Assembly: GCA_050084515.1 (NCBI GenBank)
Contig: CM114272.1
Span: 23,684,001 to 23,748,000 of the forward strand
DNA from: Blasia pusilla
Lineage: Eukaryota; Marchantiophyta; Marchantiopsida; Blasiales
Length of the DNA stretch: 64,000 bases
Direction: 5' to 3'
Every line of letters starts with the position of its first letter. Positions within the stretch are counted from its first letter, which is position 1. Both the position numbers and the translations under genes were made by a program. This document shows positions 1-12,343 of this stretch, piece by piece. Below the pieces are notes generated by a model, which ran no database searches, was not told where the DNA came from, and worked only from the letters and a program-made list of their open reading frames with translations.

Positions 1-782
1 CGTCAAGGGGTCCCCACTAGAAGGAGGAAGAGTTCAGCTCATGAAAAAAAACATTTGTTTATAAATAAATTATTGTGCGGCCTTGAGAGGGAGGAGTTGA
101 AAAGAGAATTAGTTATTACACTTAGTGTGAAGGACACGTGGATGAATTAGATAGTGAGAAAAATAACAACAAATGTATGTACAGGTTGTAAATAATATAA
201 TATTCAGCATGTGCAGTTAGTAGAAACTATGTCTACCTCACATAACATTCCCCACTTCCCCGAAAATAGATTTATGAAAAATAAAATAAAAAGGGGCTCT
301 CTCTATCCACGACCTACTAAGACACCCAACAAGGAGTAAGTAGGAAAACGTCCACCTCAAGTAACATTCCACGACCAAAACAAGGCACTTCTCTTTTTTT
401 TAACAAATATTAACAAGGGAGGACAAGGGTTATCCAATCTTAAATCCACAATCTAAGATAATGAGCAAGAAGGAAGTAGGAAATAGGGTTTCTCAACGTG
501 TCTCCCACACATAAGAGAAGAAGGGTTGGATGTTTAGAAAATATTGGTTTCCCATCCAATTATTGCATTAGACATGGAGCTCCTTTTGAAGGAAGCCATC
601 TGTTTTTTATACTCTTGTTGGTCTCTCAACACAAACTTAGGCAACTATTATTATACCCACCCATGATTGTTTGGGCAAGTAGAGTACTAGTTGGATTTGC
701 AAAAGATCCTAGTGGATTGAAAGAAATTCATTCCCTATCCCTTTTTTCTTTTAGATTTTTTCATTTTTTTAATAAATACTAG

Positions 783-1480
783 TCTAAGCAGGTGCAATGC
801 ACGGGTTTAAATTACCTCTCATAATTAACTCTCAAAAATTTTGAAGTCCCATTTTAAATCAACTTCGATCAATCCTATTGGTCTAGAAGACGAACAATCC
901 TATTGGTTGAAAGTTTCAAGTGTCAAGAGGAGAGGAGTTTGCAAAATGAAGGGGCGCTCTCCAATAATCATATAGATGAACTTCCGTTCCTAAGAAGAGG
1001 ATATCATTAATAATATGATATCATTGTCTCCAATAGGAGGTCGGGAGACATCATACGAAATCCTTTTTTTAGTGAAGGAAGAACCTTAGGGTCGCATTGT
1101 GTCCACCTCCCATAACATCTTGTTTCCAAAAGGCTCGAAAGATCATAGTTTTTCTCGTGGCCTATATCCCACATGGCCCTCTAGGAGATGCCCTAAGAGA
1201 GTGAGGCAAACCTACTCCCATTGAATTAGCTTCTATCCCATAAAGGCTTCACGTGGGGACTACCTTAATAACATACTAGTGTAAGCCCTACAATGTAAGG
1301 ATTTAAATAACTTCCAATAATTAACTCTAAAAATTCTCTATTGTCATTTTAAATCATTTTTGAGCGTCCACATTGGCTCATAAGGCAAACGATCCTATTG
1401 CCCTAAAATGTCCATCGTCAAAAGGAGATGAATTTGCAAAATGAACATGCACTCTCCAATAATAATATACACGTTAAAAA
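783..1480 (-). repeat. Direct duplication of about 200 bp with Helitron-like 3' ends
   Basis: Copies at about 779-1000 and 1272-1480 share TTAACTCTnAAAAATT, CATTTTAAATCA, CCTATTG and TTTGCAAAATGAA..CTCTCCAATAAT. On the minus strand each ends with a short GTGCATTGCAC-type hairpin (degenerate in the second) and then TTAGACTAGT or TTACACTAGT, as plant Helitrons end in a hairpin plus CTAGT. Confidence 0.55.
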
Positions 1481-2572
1481 CCCCTAGTAAATATTTATTC
1501 GATAACAAATTAAATAGAATGGTGTCTTCTTTTCAAGATTGCCAAAAAGCCCTCCCTCAACGGGTACCTCCCAAAGTAGCTCGTTCATATTCACGGAAAC
1601 TCCGTAAATAATCATACTACCTGCATATCTGGCCGACGGCACACACCTCACGTGACATCCCACGTTCCCCACTACTGATTGAGGGTCGTCCAACCCAATG
1701 ATCGGGGAGATCCGGGGTTACGAGTAAAGCTAGCCGGTAAAATTCGAGAATTACTGACTGATTTTAAAACTGCCTACGAAAAACTGGTTGGATTCGAGCA
1801 TGTCCTTTGTATTTAGTATCTGAAAACCGGTTCAAAAACTGTATTACTGTTTCCGACTTGACATTCCCGGAAATGTACCGGGTCCCACGAAAAAACTCCC
1901 CGAACCCTGGTCCAACCCTGAATTGGCCCGCTAAAACACACGCGACTGTCTGAAGACCCATTTGAAAAACGCCACCACTCCCTTAGGACAATTGAAGAGC
2001 AAAGCCTTGACACGTCTCTCCTTCACATACTTATACCCAAGAGCCAATGTGAACCGGTGGTCTTTCTTTCTTTTTTAGGGTTTCTCTCTTGCATAATAAA
2101 TAAATAATGGTGCCCCATTTCGTTCACGGTCGGTGGACCTACTAGATTCGCACCTATTTTTTATTTAAATTCTAGGGTTAGAACTTGCCTCTCTCAATCT
2201 CTTTGTATTTATTTATATGTAGAGAGTGGTCGTTCGAGTTGGACCCACTTTCTACTCACCAAAACCCCATCTCCACTCGTGTGAAGGGGTGTGGCAAACC
2301 AACCCAAAACATCATCATAATTGCAGTCGTGTAGCGTGGTGGATCGATAAGGCTTTCCACCACTTTTCATGCGAGAGGATGAAGCCATGCCCATTTTAAT
2401 TAATTCATTCAATCTTGTTGTGATGGTGAATACTTATCATCTTTGCATAAGCGGTCGTAGCGAGAGGAATGGACGCTTCCTATGTCTCTCTCTCTCTACA
2501 CTTGGGCGTGTTTGGGAAGTCCCTCCCTCTTTCCTCATCCATCCCTCATCCGACATAGTTGCACAGGAAGCT

Positions 2573-3000
2573 TATAGCCATCTAGAACGTTGAAACTATT
2601 CGTCAAAGTCGCACCACTTTCTATGCCACCCAAATTAAGAATTTAAGAATAAGAAGCAGCAGGAGAAGAAGAAGGGTGTGAGTGGAAAAGTACCTCCTCA
2701 TCCTATCCTAGTCCATCAAGCCTAGGAGAAAAGCATGAGGACTGCATAGCCATCTAGAACTTCGAAACTAGTTATGAAAGTTGCACCACTTTCTATGCCA
2801 CCCAAATTGAGAAGAAGAAGAAGGACGTGAGTGCATTAATATATATGCCTTATGAGTGGTGTGTGGAAACTCCCTCCTCATCATTCTCTCATGCGGAATG
2901 GGGAATGAATGCGTAGCCATTTAGAACGTTGAAACTATTCATCAAAGATGCACCACTTTCTATGGCAACCAAATTAAGAAGAAGGAACTGTCTAAGTAGG
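2573..3000 (+). repeat. Three tandem copies of a roughly 170-bp unit
   Basis: TAGCCATCTAGAACGTTGAA followed by GCACCACTTTCTATGCCACC and CAAATTAAGAAGAAG recurs near 2,577, 2,748 and 2,915. The first two units also share CCTCCTCATC. Confidence 0.8.
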
Positions 3001-3164
3001 GCATGGAGCTTTAAGAGATGTCCTCATTTGTGCCATAGCTTTCATTCCCTCTCCCTCCCCACCATGATTCTCCCTCTTTTGCCACTTCCACCACCACATC
3101 CACACCTCCTCTCTTCACCACCTATTTATTCTCTTGTGAGTGCATTCACCATATTCCTATTCTA

Positions 3165-3275
3165 TTCTATTCTATTCTATTCTATTATGCTACCAAATGG
3201 GCACCCAATTTATTCTTTAAAACTCCACTTTCAAATCCCACTCATTCTCACCCCTCCCCTCCCCTCCCCTCCCTC
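3165..3275 (+). repeat. Microsatellites (TTCTA)n and (CCCCT)n
   Basis: (TTCTA) about 6 copies at 3,160-3,186 and (CCCCT/CTCCC) copies at 3,251-3,275, in a pyrimidine-rich stretch 3,000-3,430. Confidence 0.85.
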
Positions 3276-3463
3276 CCTTCCATCCTCATCTCTTAATATC
3301 CATCTTCCACTCCATAGCCAAGTTCCATAGCTACGTTCCACCATGACACCATCTCACTTTCTTTATAGCTTCGCTCTAACTTCAATCTACCATCCCTTTG
3401 CCACCGTTCTTTCCTTCCTTCCTTGTTTTTTCTTTTCCTATTTTCGTAATTATTTATTTATAA

Positions 3464-3520
3464 GCTATATTATTAAAAGAGGACGGGGTTTGAGAACCCG
3501 TCCTCACGTAGGTGTTTTGA
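3464..3520 (+). mobile_element. Possible Helitron 5' terminus with hairpin
   Basis: CTATATTATTAAAAGAGGAC resembles the start of many plant Helitrons (TCTATATTATTAAAAGAG). It runs into a hairpin, GAGGACGGGG with ACCCGTCCTC. No matching 3' end was found in the following AT-rich DNA. Confidence 0.35.
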
Positions 3521-3639
3521 GGTCTTAGCCTTACGACACGTGGAGGGCCGACACGCCAGGGGGGAGGGGTATTCAAGTAGTGAGGCTTAACGGGTAGGGA
3601 GGGGGCATTCAAGTAATGGACCTGTTTGAATTTTATTAT

Positions 3640-5900
3640 TTAAACCACACAAGATGGGTAGAAATATTTCGAGTAGAAAAAATCATAAGGACTTAATAAA
3701 ATATAAAAATATTTTATTAAGTATTAATATTTTAGTTAATATTATAATTGGGGATTATAAATATTAATAAAATGGAATCATTTGGATTACAAAATTTTAT
3801 AATTTTTTCTTAATTCACATGTGATGGAAAGGGAAAATTTTAATGGATAAGGAGTAGATCAAATTTTATGCAAGGTTAAAATTATTTAGAGGATTGAGAT
3901 ATCATTTAAATTTGAATGGAGTATTGTAATTACTTTAAAAAGTGAAATTTTATTGTTCTTCTAAGATTTTAGAAAATAAAATTTTATTTTTAATTTTTAA
4001 ATTAACTATGTGATTATTTTCAAATTAATATTATTAATTCACATGTGATATTTTGGGAAAAGAAAATAAATTTTAATGGAAAAGTAAAATAATTTAATGA
4101 AATAAAATTAATGAAGAATTTTTTAGTGAATGTGATTTTAGTAGGAAGAGTGGTAGGGGAAGATTTTTTTTTTGGAACTTTTAGGGAGGAATGTAATTAT
4201 TTAGGGGAGATGGATATTATCTAAAGGTGATTTTATTACTCTTTTAAGATTTATAAGAGTGGAAATTACACATAAATTTTGAAATAAAATATATTTTAAA
4301 ATTTTTAATGGATTTTTAAAAATGTCATCGACCCTTGTTTATAAACCATTCTATTGAGGAAACTGTGCTAAGCGTGTTTTCTTGATTTGCAAACACCTTC
4401 ACCTCTCTGACTGACACGTAGCAACTAGGCAGCAAGAAAATGTGTCTCCTTATGCAAGCAACCAAAATATTTGAATTTGTGTGTTGCATCATTAATCTTT
4501 CCCTTCACAAATTATACACTAACAAAAATTTTCAAACATTTTTTATTCTTGCCCATCTTACATATGAGTAGAAACGTACACGCAATCTTGCTCTATTTGT
4601 TGTCCTCCTTTGCACCATCCCAACTTTCTCGTACATCGATCCCTCTCCTTATTTGTTTATGTTATGGGATTTACGTGAAAACATTAAAAATATAGATATG
4701 CATTTTTATGCTCTAACTGTTTTATAACGGAACCCTCTCCAAAATGAGCTCTTGGCCCGCTTATGCCACGTCTGCATGCGCGTGCCCATTTAGGATATGT
4801 TCGACGTCCCTCGCTTTTGAACCACCTTCTAATAATACCGCCGGACGGCGTTACGTGGAATTGTAGGAAAATAATAATAAAAGCAGATCCAAATAAAATA
4901 AACATAAAATACATGGAATGTTAGTAGATAAATAAATGGAATAAACGGATATGAAATGGATTATTATAATATTACTATATTCGTTGGAATTCCGATGGAG
5001 ATGGAGTTGGGTGTATTTGCGAGCGAAGAAAGGGGAGGGGAACGAGAGCTGCAAGTAGCGGAGGCAAGAAAGGGTCTTGGCGCTTTCCACTGTTGAGTCG
5101 CAGAGGACCTGCTACAGTGGCCGAAAAGACATTCATTCTCGAGACTATAAGTGGAGCCTTTTGAGAGTGACACTCCTCCCCCGATCCTCCAAATTCCTTT
5201 CCTTTTCAACGCCATCAATCCATCACACCACATACATCATTAGGTTCGACCCCATATCGAATCTTTCCCTTACATTTCTCCTCTTTTCCTTTGGTTTCCT
5301 TTCATTTTCCTGGAAATATTATTGGATAAAAATAATCTGTAAAACGCGTGGGATTTTTTGTTAAATATGAGGGTTAGTCGCGGTAAGAGTATTGAAATCA
5401 ATAACTTATGTCCATTTAAATTACATGGTGGGGCAACATTATGGTTTTCCGTTAAATCATGGAGAACCTGTGGAATAATAAACGGTGAAAATGTAGGTTT
5501 AAGTTTTTTTTCACATGGGATTAAAACAGAGAATTTGTAAAAGAAATTTAAAATACCTTTACTTCTAAAAATTTCCTCTTTTTCTATTTCAATTTAGGTG
5601 ATGTATTATCTTAGTTGGTGATCACATGCTAACGCTGTCTATCTGTAGCTAGTTTGGGCTTTTTTTTTTTAATGATTTTTATCAAGACTTTCCAAGAGTA
5701 CAAAAGGAAGAGAAATGCCTCTCCAGTGTATGTACGAATGCGTGTGTACCTATCTTTCTATGTTGCAAAAAGCTCAACATTGTATGTAGTGTGAATGTGT
5801 GTTACGATTCACGTTGTGTGATTATGTGTATGCCCAAAAAAATTCTTCAAACCACATATTGCAAAAATTTAAGGATACGTCTCAACTAACCTCATTAGTG
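3640..5900. other. AT-rich DNA without recognised feature
   Basis: Long A+T-rich stretch (3,640-4,330), then mixed sequence. Short open frames only, none recognisable. Confidence 0.5.
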
Positions 5901-5901
5901 C

Positions 5902-6148
5902 CAAGGTTGCACGGAAACGGACATGCCTGGCCCGCACCCAAGCCCGCCCAAAGCCCGCCTTGTAGACCCGGGCTGACGAAGCCCGCACCCGTTGCATGGC
6001 CCGCCAAAGCCCACGGTCGGCCCGCAACCATGCTCGTGGGGCGGGCTTGGCCCTCATTAGGCGGGCTCACGCCCGCAAAGGGCCCGCGCAAAGCCGGCCC
6101 AAGGCCTGCATGGCAGGCCCCTTGCAGTGTACTAATTTGGCCACCTTG
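5902..6148 (+). mobile_element. hAT-like non-autonomous element copy A (GC-rich core, right end unclear)
   Basis: Left end CAAGGTTGCACGGAAACGGA matches the family's terminus. The core is a run of GCCCGC-containing words (GCCCGCCAAAGCCCAC). The right end may be the degenerate CCACCTTG at 6,141-6,148. Confidence 0.55.
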
Positions 6149-6149
6149 G

Positions 6150-9100
6150 GATATTGTGGCCGAATTAGTACTAATCCCTCCAAAGAGATCTAGTATACAT
6201 TCACCTTCCTCGAGATACTACCACCGTGTTAGTGTAGTGTCCAATGTTATGAATATCTCCACCCCTAGAATATGTGAAACCTCTAACCCGTCTCTGATTA
6301 GATCCTAAGCTCAACTCTATGCTTGCATCACGAGCTCGTCCACACTTCTCCAAAAATCAATGCTCGTCCCCTAAAACATTAGAGACGTATTACCAAAAAA
6401 TATAGTATTTCCTCAAGCTCTCATACATTGCCATTTGCTAACTCTAAGTCCTCGACCTCCATCTAGGCACAATTCATGGTACAATTTGGAATTTCTCTTG
6501 CGTGTGGGGCCATAACTCTAGAAATGGTCAATCTACGACTCCATCAACCTTGCCTAAACCGCCTTACGTACATGATTTGGACTCCACCTATCCTTTACCC
6601 TTCTATCCACAATCATTTTTTATGTGATCCACCATACATCCAACAACTCAAACATGGTACTTGTCACCCAATGTATGATTATATTAGTTATGGTCTTAAC
6701 TTGTGATATCCTTCCGTAGCTCTTGGTACCATAACTCTATATATCTTGGCATATATGTTGTAGTTTCTATGGAAACACCATCATATGTAGTCTCCTTTGA
6801 AGTTGAAGCTTCCCCTATTCACACCCTCTTCTCAATTATGTTGAGCTTAATTGGCTCAACAAAAAAAAACACATATTTGAGAGTCGATGAATCCACATGT
6901 AAGTGATTTGCATCTTGTACTTTGTTTCCCAACATTTGGTCTAGCATCCCAAACCAAAACTAAATCATATTTGCTCTATCATCACCTAATTTCCTATGAT
7001 CATTTTTTGGAGATATGCACACATCTCACAAATATTCACCTCTGCTCTCTAGTGAAACTCATAAATAGATTTTACCTTGTTGGTCCTTATTCTGGTAGTT
7101 TGATCCCAACTCTGAAAAGAACTCAACCAGTGGGTTGAACATGGATAGTTCTCTCATAAGATTAGTCATTACACTCATGTTGTACCCTAAAACTCCTCCA
7201 TGCTTGTAGTATATGTCATTCTAGTTGTAGCCATAGTCTTCACATCATACTTCACACACTCAATGAAAGATACAAATCATGGAGACTAGATAAGTCTCCA
7301 CACCTTCATTTCCACCTCATGGAGTATTTGAAGCTCACAATGGTCATCTATGGTAGGGCCATAAAATTTCTTTAAAAAATGTCCCTTCCATACCTAGGAG
7401 GAGAAGTCTTTGTTGGTTATCCATCTTATATGCATCAAACTCCTCCATGAAATCATCCGACTTGATGGTTCCTAACCACCATGCATATGCCTTGAGAACG
7501 CTTGAATTCCCCTTATTGACCCATGATCATCCATGCCCCACAATTATAGTGCACCAACACTTGCAACACTCTAAGGTATCTTGGGTAACTAAAAATATGT
7601 TGGCATGCCCTCTAATAAAGAGACACATGTCATTTGAGGTGTTTCCTTATATGTAAACCCTTAGTACCTAACCCCGCTTCTTTTACATCCTCCATCACTC
7701 CTAGGACAACCGTGCTCCCCAATGCTCCATGGGTATCCCATGGTTGAAATGCTTAAACCTTTCAGGCTTATTCCCAAGCCGAAAAATTGCAACAAGAAAT
7801 ATACATGGGAACTCCCTAGTCAAGCATACCGTCAGAAGAATAACACTATGATAGGTAATTAACATAGGGTTTATCTTGAAAATTTATTACTAGATTCCCT
7901 AAGTCCTAGAAAAATTTCTTGTTGGATCCTCATGCCTTCAAAATTCCAAGAAACTTTGGATTTACTCATCCCATCTTGAGCTCACACGTCGCTTTGATGT
8001 GGCATAGATTCTTCTTGCAAGGCTTGCAAACTAGGAAGTAGGATGAGCATCGGATGAAGACCTTAGGTCAATCTCAAGATGGGAAGAAGGATTACAATAT
8101 AATAATACTCAATAATTGGGAATGAGGATCCTAACCTTCAAAAAAATGCAACTTGGGAACTCACTCTTAATTGATTCTTGGAAAATCCCCCTCAATCTCC
8201 CCAACAACTCTTTCATCCCTTGATTGATTTCACCCAATTCCACATATGATCAATAAAAAATTTGACTGAAAGTCCATAACAAAGTGCTCAAACTTGCTAA
8301 TTTACCCCCCTCAATTAGGTCATAATTGGCACTAATTCCTTATCAAAATTCCCTCAAGAACTCTTCACCCTCAAATTTAATCTTAATTTCTCCTCTCTTG
8401 AGAAATTCTCATAGAACTCTAGGTCTCCCCTAATTTTTCTGTTCTCGAAGTTTTCCGAGTTTAATATATTTGAAAAATCATGCTAAAGCCAAACCTTTGG
8501 TTCAAAAATCTTTTTCCTTCTATACTCCCACATGACTAAGATTCACAAAAAAAATTTATACTTAGAAGCATAAGATGCATCCAATAGTGCACTACCCATG
8601 ATATGGAATCTAAACTTTCTCTCAATATTAAAAAGCAATATGCTTGGTCTTTAGATATAAGTATAGTCTTTGTATATTAATCACCCATAAACCTAATCTC
8701 AATCTTGGCTAAAGATGCTATGGATAGCATTTCCTTCCAATTTTCTAACACTACATTCACTCATAACATATCAAGCATACACACCATGCTTAAAAAAAAG
8801 ATGTGAGTCAATACGCTCCATATAAAAAATATATATGATCTCAATATCCATTCTAGATCCCTCTTTCCACAAGAGAATTTATGGACAAAAATGATTGATC
8901 TCTCACAAGAGAACACTCCCTTTAACACCACCCTCCTTGAGCTTTGTATGCTCAAGTGGAACCACAACATGCATTGCACACAATAATGTGCCACCAAACA
9001 TATAGGGGAAGGGTGAAATGCGTATGCATGTGTATGTCATCATGACCTCGTAAAATCAGTACTACAAAGGATCCCTCTAGGCCTTAATCTAATATCGCGT

Positions 9101-9440
9101 ACCTCCTTATAGTCATGGCAATATCTTGTGGCTATATTTCCTCCCTTGTTGGGTCCTTTTGCACGACATGAACCTCCATTATCTATATCTCCCTTATTTT
9201 GTACAAGTATGCCATTATAAAATCATCTAACATCAAATCTCATATTTTAGCATCTAAGATTTTATTTTCTTTATCTAATTTTATCTCTACACTCTTTCCC
9301 GCACTATTATCAACCAAATATTAAATCCAAAAAAGCATAATTCATACAAAACCAAGGTTAGGATGAATGATAGAAGGACAAAATCCAATCTTGATAGAAA
9401 AATGCATTTTGGAAACATGAATCGTGACAAATGGTAGTAG
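6150..9440. other. Intergenic DNA without recognised feature
   Basis: Moderately pyrimidine-rich on the plus strand, with scattered short frames. Nothing familiar on either strand. A pair CCCATCTTGAG / CTCAAGATGGG at about 7,970-8,086 is a minor inverted repeat. Confidence 0.45.
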
Positions 9441-9448
9441 GTTTTGGG

Positions 9449-9757
9449 CTAGGTTGCACACAAATGGACATGTCGGTCCTTGGGACGGACATGCCCAACA
9501 GGTCCCCCACCTAGGTTTTTATAGTATCCCAGTGGCTTGCATGGGCTGGGTTCGCGGGAATGGGTGCGGGCTTAGATTAAGGAAGGCGGGCATGAATCGG
9601 CGTGCATTGGGCGGGGCAATGTGGGCTACAAAACAGGCAACAAGTTCTTAGACTAGGTGCATGATGGCCGAGCTCGAGTGTACGTTGCAAGCCAGGCAAG
9701 CTTAAGTGCCGACCGTAGGTAGTAGTGGCCGTACGAACATGTCCGTGTGCAACCTTG
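9449..9757 (+). mobile_element. hAT-like non-autonomous element copy B with near-perfect 8-bp duplication
   Basis: Left terminus CTAGGTTGCACACAAATGGA, right terminus CGTGTGCAACCTTG. Flanks are GTTTTGGG (9,441-9,448) and GTTTTTGG (9,758-9,765). The GC-rich core contains GGGACGGACATGCCCAACAG. Confidence 0.75.
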
Positions 9758-10430
9758 GTTTTTGGGGGCGTTTAGGCTTTAGGGTTAGGGAAGAAAGAAA
9801 GTTTTGAAAAATGAATTCAACTTAGATGGATAGACAACAAGTAATATTAGAAGGCAAGTTTGGAGGGATGGTGACATGTTCATAAAATCATCAATGGGTG
9901 TTAGTCTATATGGACAAAGGAAATTTATGAAGTACGATAAGACATGACATGTGAAAATACATAATGGGCTCAAGTAAGTGAAAGGTATGAATGGGAGTAT
10001 GAGGTAGACATGATCGGGATAAATGATAAGGAGACAAAGGTTGGGACATGCACATTAATATAGGTGACAAGAAACCCATATGACATGGATGACTAAAAGT
10101 GGCATAAATGGGGAGAAATCTGGACAAGCAAAGGGTACATGATGAATAAAGGTATCATACATGATATGGTTTATCATAAGTAGCATATTTGTTCATTTTT
10201 TTGATATATTATATTTAATTATACTATTTTTTCTAATGTGTGTGCTTAATAAACAAATTTGAATTTGGAAGAATAAAATTTATCTACATTTTTGAATAAT
10301 TTATGTCAATATAGGAGGATGTATGTGGAAGGAAAATAAAGGAGATTATAATTTATAGGCATTTTACACATTAATTGAAAGGATTTAAGGAGGTTGTTAG
10401 AGAGGATGGATTTATGAAGAGGAACTAGGG

Positions 10431-10754
10431 CAAGGTTGCATTTAGACAAAGTTCGTGTCCGCTAACATGTCCTTGTCCTTGGACTTACGTCCGTCCTATG
10501 GAAGGACTTCTCCATGTGGGCCCCACGTTCCCCTTATTTCTCATCCTCCCCATTTGCCTTTGTATTTCATACTCTCATGTTTCTTCCTCCCTCCACCTAT
10601 ACTCCCTCCCCCCCTTATTGCCTTATTCGCCCTTGCCCTCCTTTCCATCATGAATTATAAATGTGGGTCCCACCTCTTACAATTCATGTCCATGGACATG
10701 TCAAGACTTTTTCCTTCAAGTCTTTCCTAGGAACGGACTTGTATGTGTAACATG
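10431..10754 (+). mobile_element. hAT-like non-autonomous element copy C (pyrimidine-rich core subtype)
   Basis: Starts CAAGGTTGCATTTAGACAAA, contains CATGTGGGCCCCACG and TCATGTCCATGGACATG, and ends TATGTGTAACATG. Flanks AACTAGGG and AATTAGGA agree at 6 of 8 bases. Confidence 0.7.
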
Positions 10755-11462
10755 AATTAGGAAGAGGTCCATACAATCCAATAAATCTAATCAATATAAT
10801 TTGATTCGTTGCTCAAAATTTAAAGGATTGAGTCCATTCATAGATTTTTCCAATTTAGAAAATTTCAAGAATTATATTTTTCATAAATTCTTCTGTTTTA
10901 AGAAAATTTATGAAAGCATAGGAATAAAGAAAATCTCCAAGTGTTTAGAAAGAGAATATCAAATCAATAACTTTGTCATTTTTGGGATTTCAAGTGACAA
11001 CAATATGAAATTATTCAGTTATTTCTATATTAAAATGCATAAATTATAATTGAAAATTTATCAATTTCAAGATAATTTAAATGATGCTGAATTGTAAAAA
11101 ATTACATGTAATCACGTGACATAATTAAGATTTCTCTCGAATATATTTTAAAATATATCTAAAATATATCACCCTTTATGCTCTTACATATCCCATGACT
11201 ACATCTAAATATCCCAAAAAAAATCAAAGGAAGGAGTGTTAAAATATGAGAAAAGGGTATATGAATAGAAGGGAATGAAGAAGGCTTAGGAATTAGAGAG
11301 GATACATGGACACATAACAATATATACTTCCCCTCAACATGAAGGTTTCTCTATTTAACTTTTAGTCATAGATCAAGAAATATGTGTGGAATCTTATATA
11401 GGTCATGTTGTCACTATTTGTTGTCTTATTTGGGATCCAGTACTATGTTTATGTTTTCCCTT

Positions 11463-11554
11463 GTACTACTGGAAATTTTCATACAACACTACAACGTCAC
11501 TCTAGGTTTAATTACAATGATGTTGTAGTGGTCTATGAAAATTCCTAGTAGTAC
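11463..11554. repeat. Foldback element, about 92 bp
   Basis: GTACTACTGGAAATTTTCAT with CACTACAAC pairs with GTTGTAGTG and TATGAAAATTCCTAGTAGTA. About 30-bp arms with two or three mismatches around a loop of about 26 bases. It could be a tiny MITE or a small-RNA hairpin. Confidence 0.75.
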
Positions 11555-12283
11555 ATTAGAAAGCATTAATAAGCATGGAAAATTAGAAAATGGAAAATTT
11601 GAAGATTATCCCTATTATTTTTGCTGAAAATTTGTAAAGTCATGAAGAAGAAAAAAATGAGAGTTTGCAAAGGTCTTGGACATGAAGATAGATATATAGT
11701 TTTGCAAGGTTCAATGAACATTATATTAGTCTTCTTCTTCTATTCCATGTTTCTTCAATTCGTGAAACTGACATTTTTTAGCTTTTATCCAAAATATGGA
11801 TAGAATATATAATATTTTCTCTAGATATACAAACCTATAGATATTCCTTGAGAGAGGTAGTATTGAAGCTTAGTTTTACTATGTTGCGATTGTGCAATCT
11901 ATACTACTAACATGAATAGTATGGTTTCTATACTAGTGTGTGATACATAAAGTATAATACTTAGAAAAAATCATTTCACCAAAAACAATTTCATGCAAAA
12001 TTGTTTCTATTCATATAAACCTTTGATTTTTTTGGATCCATATCTCTTTCATCTATAGTTACAAATATATAACTGCTGGTGCAAAATGATTATTTTACAT
12101 TCAAGTACAACACAAACCCCACATAAAAGGAAAAATAAGAGTTAAAATTTACATCATAGTATTTAAGACTATTTAAATTTAAAGTGTCTAATATAAACTC
12201 TTTGAACAATAGTACGATACGATTATTTATATTTTTGCAATAAAATATAATGAGATATCTTAAAGAAATGTAGAGAATTTATC

Positions 12284-12294
12284 TATATATATAT

Positions 12295-12340
<46 letters not shown>
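12284..12340. repeat. (TA)n microsatellite
   Basis: About 57 bases of TA with one GA interruption near 12,296. Confidence 0.95.
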
Positions 12341-12343
<3 letters not shown>

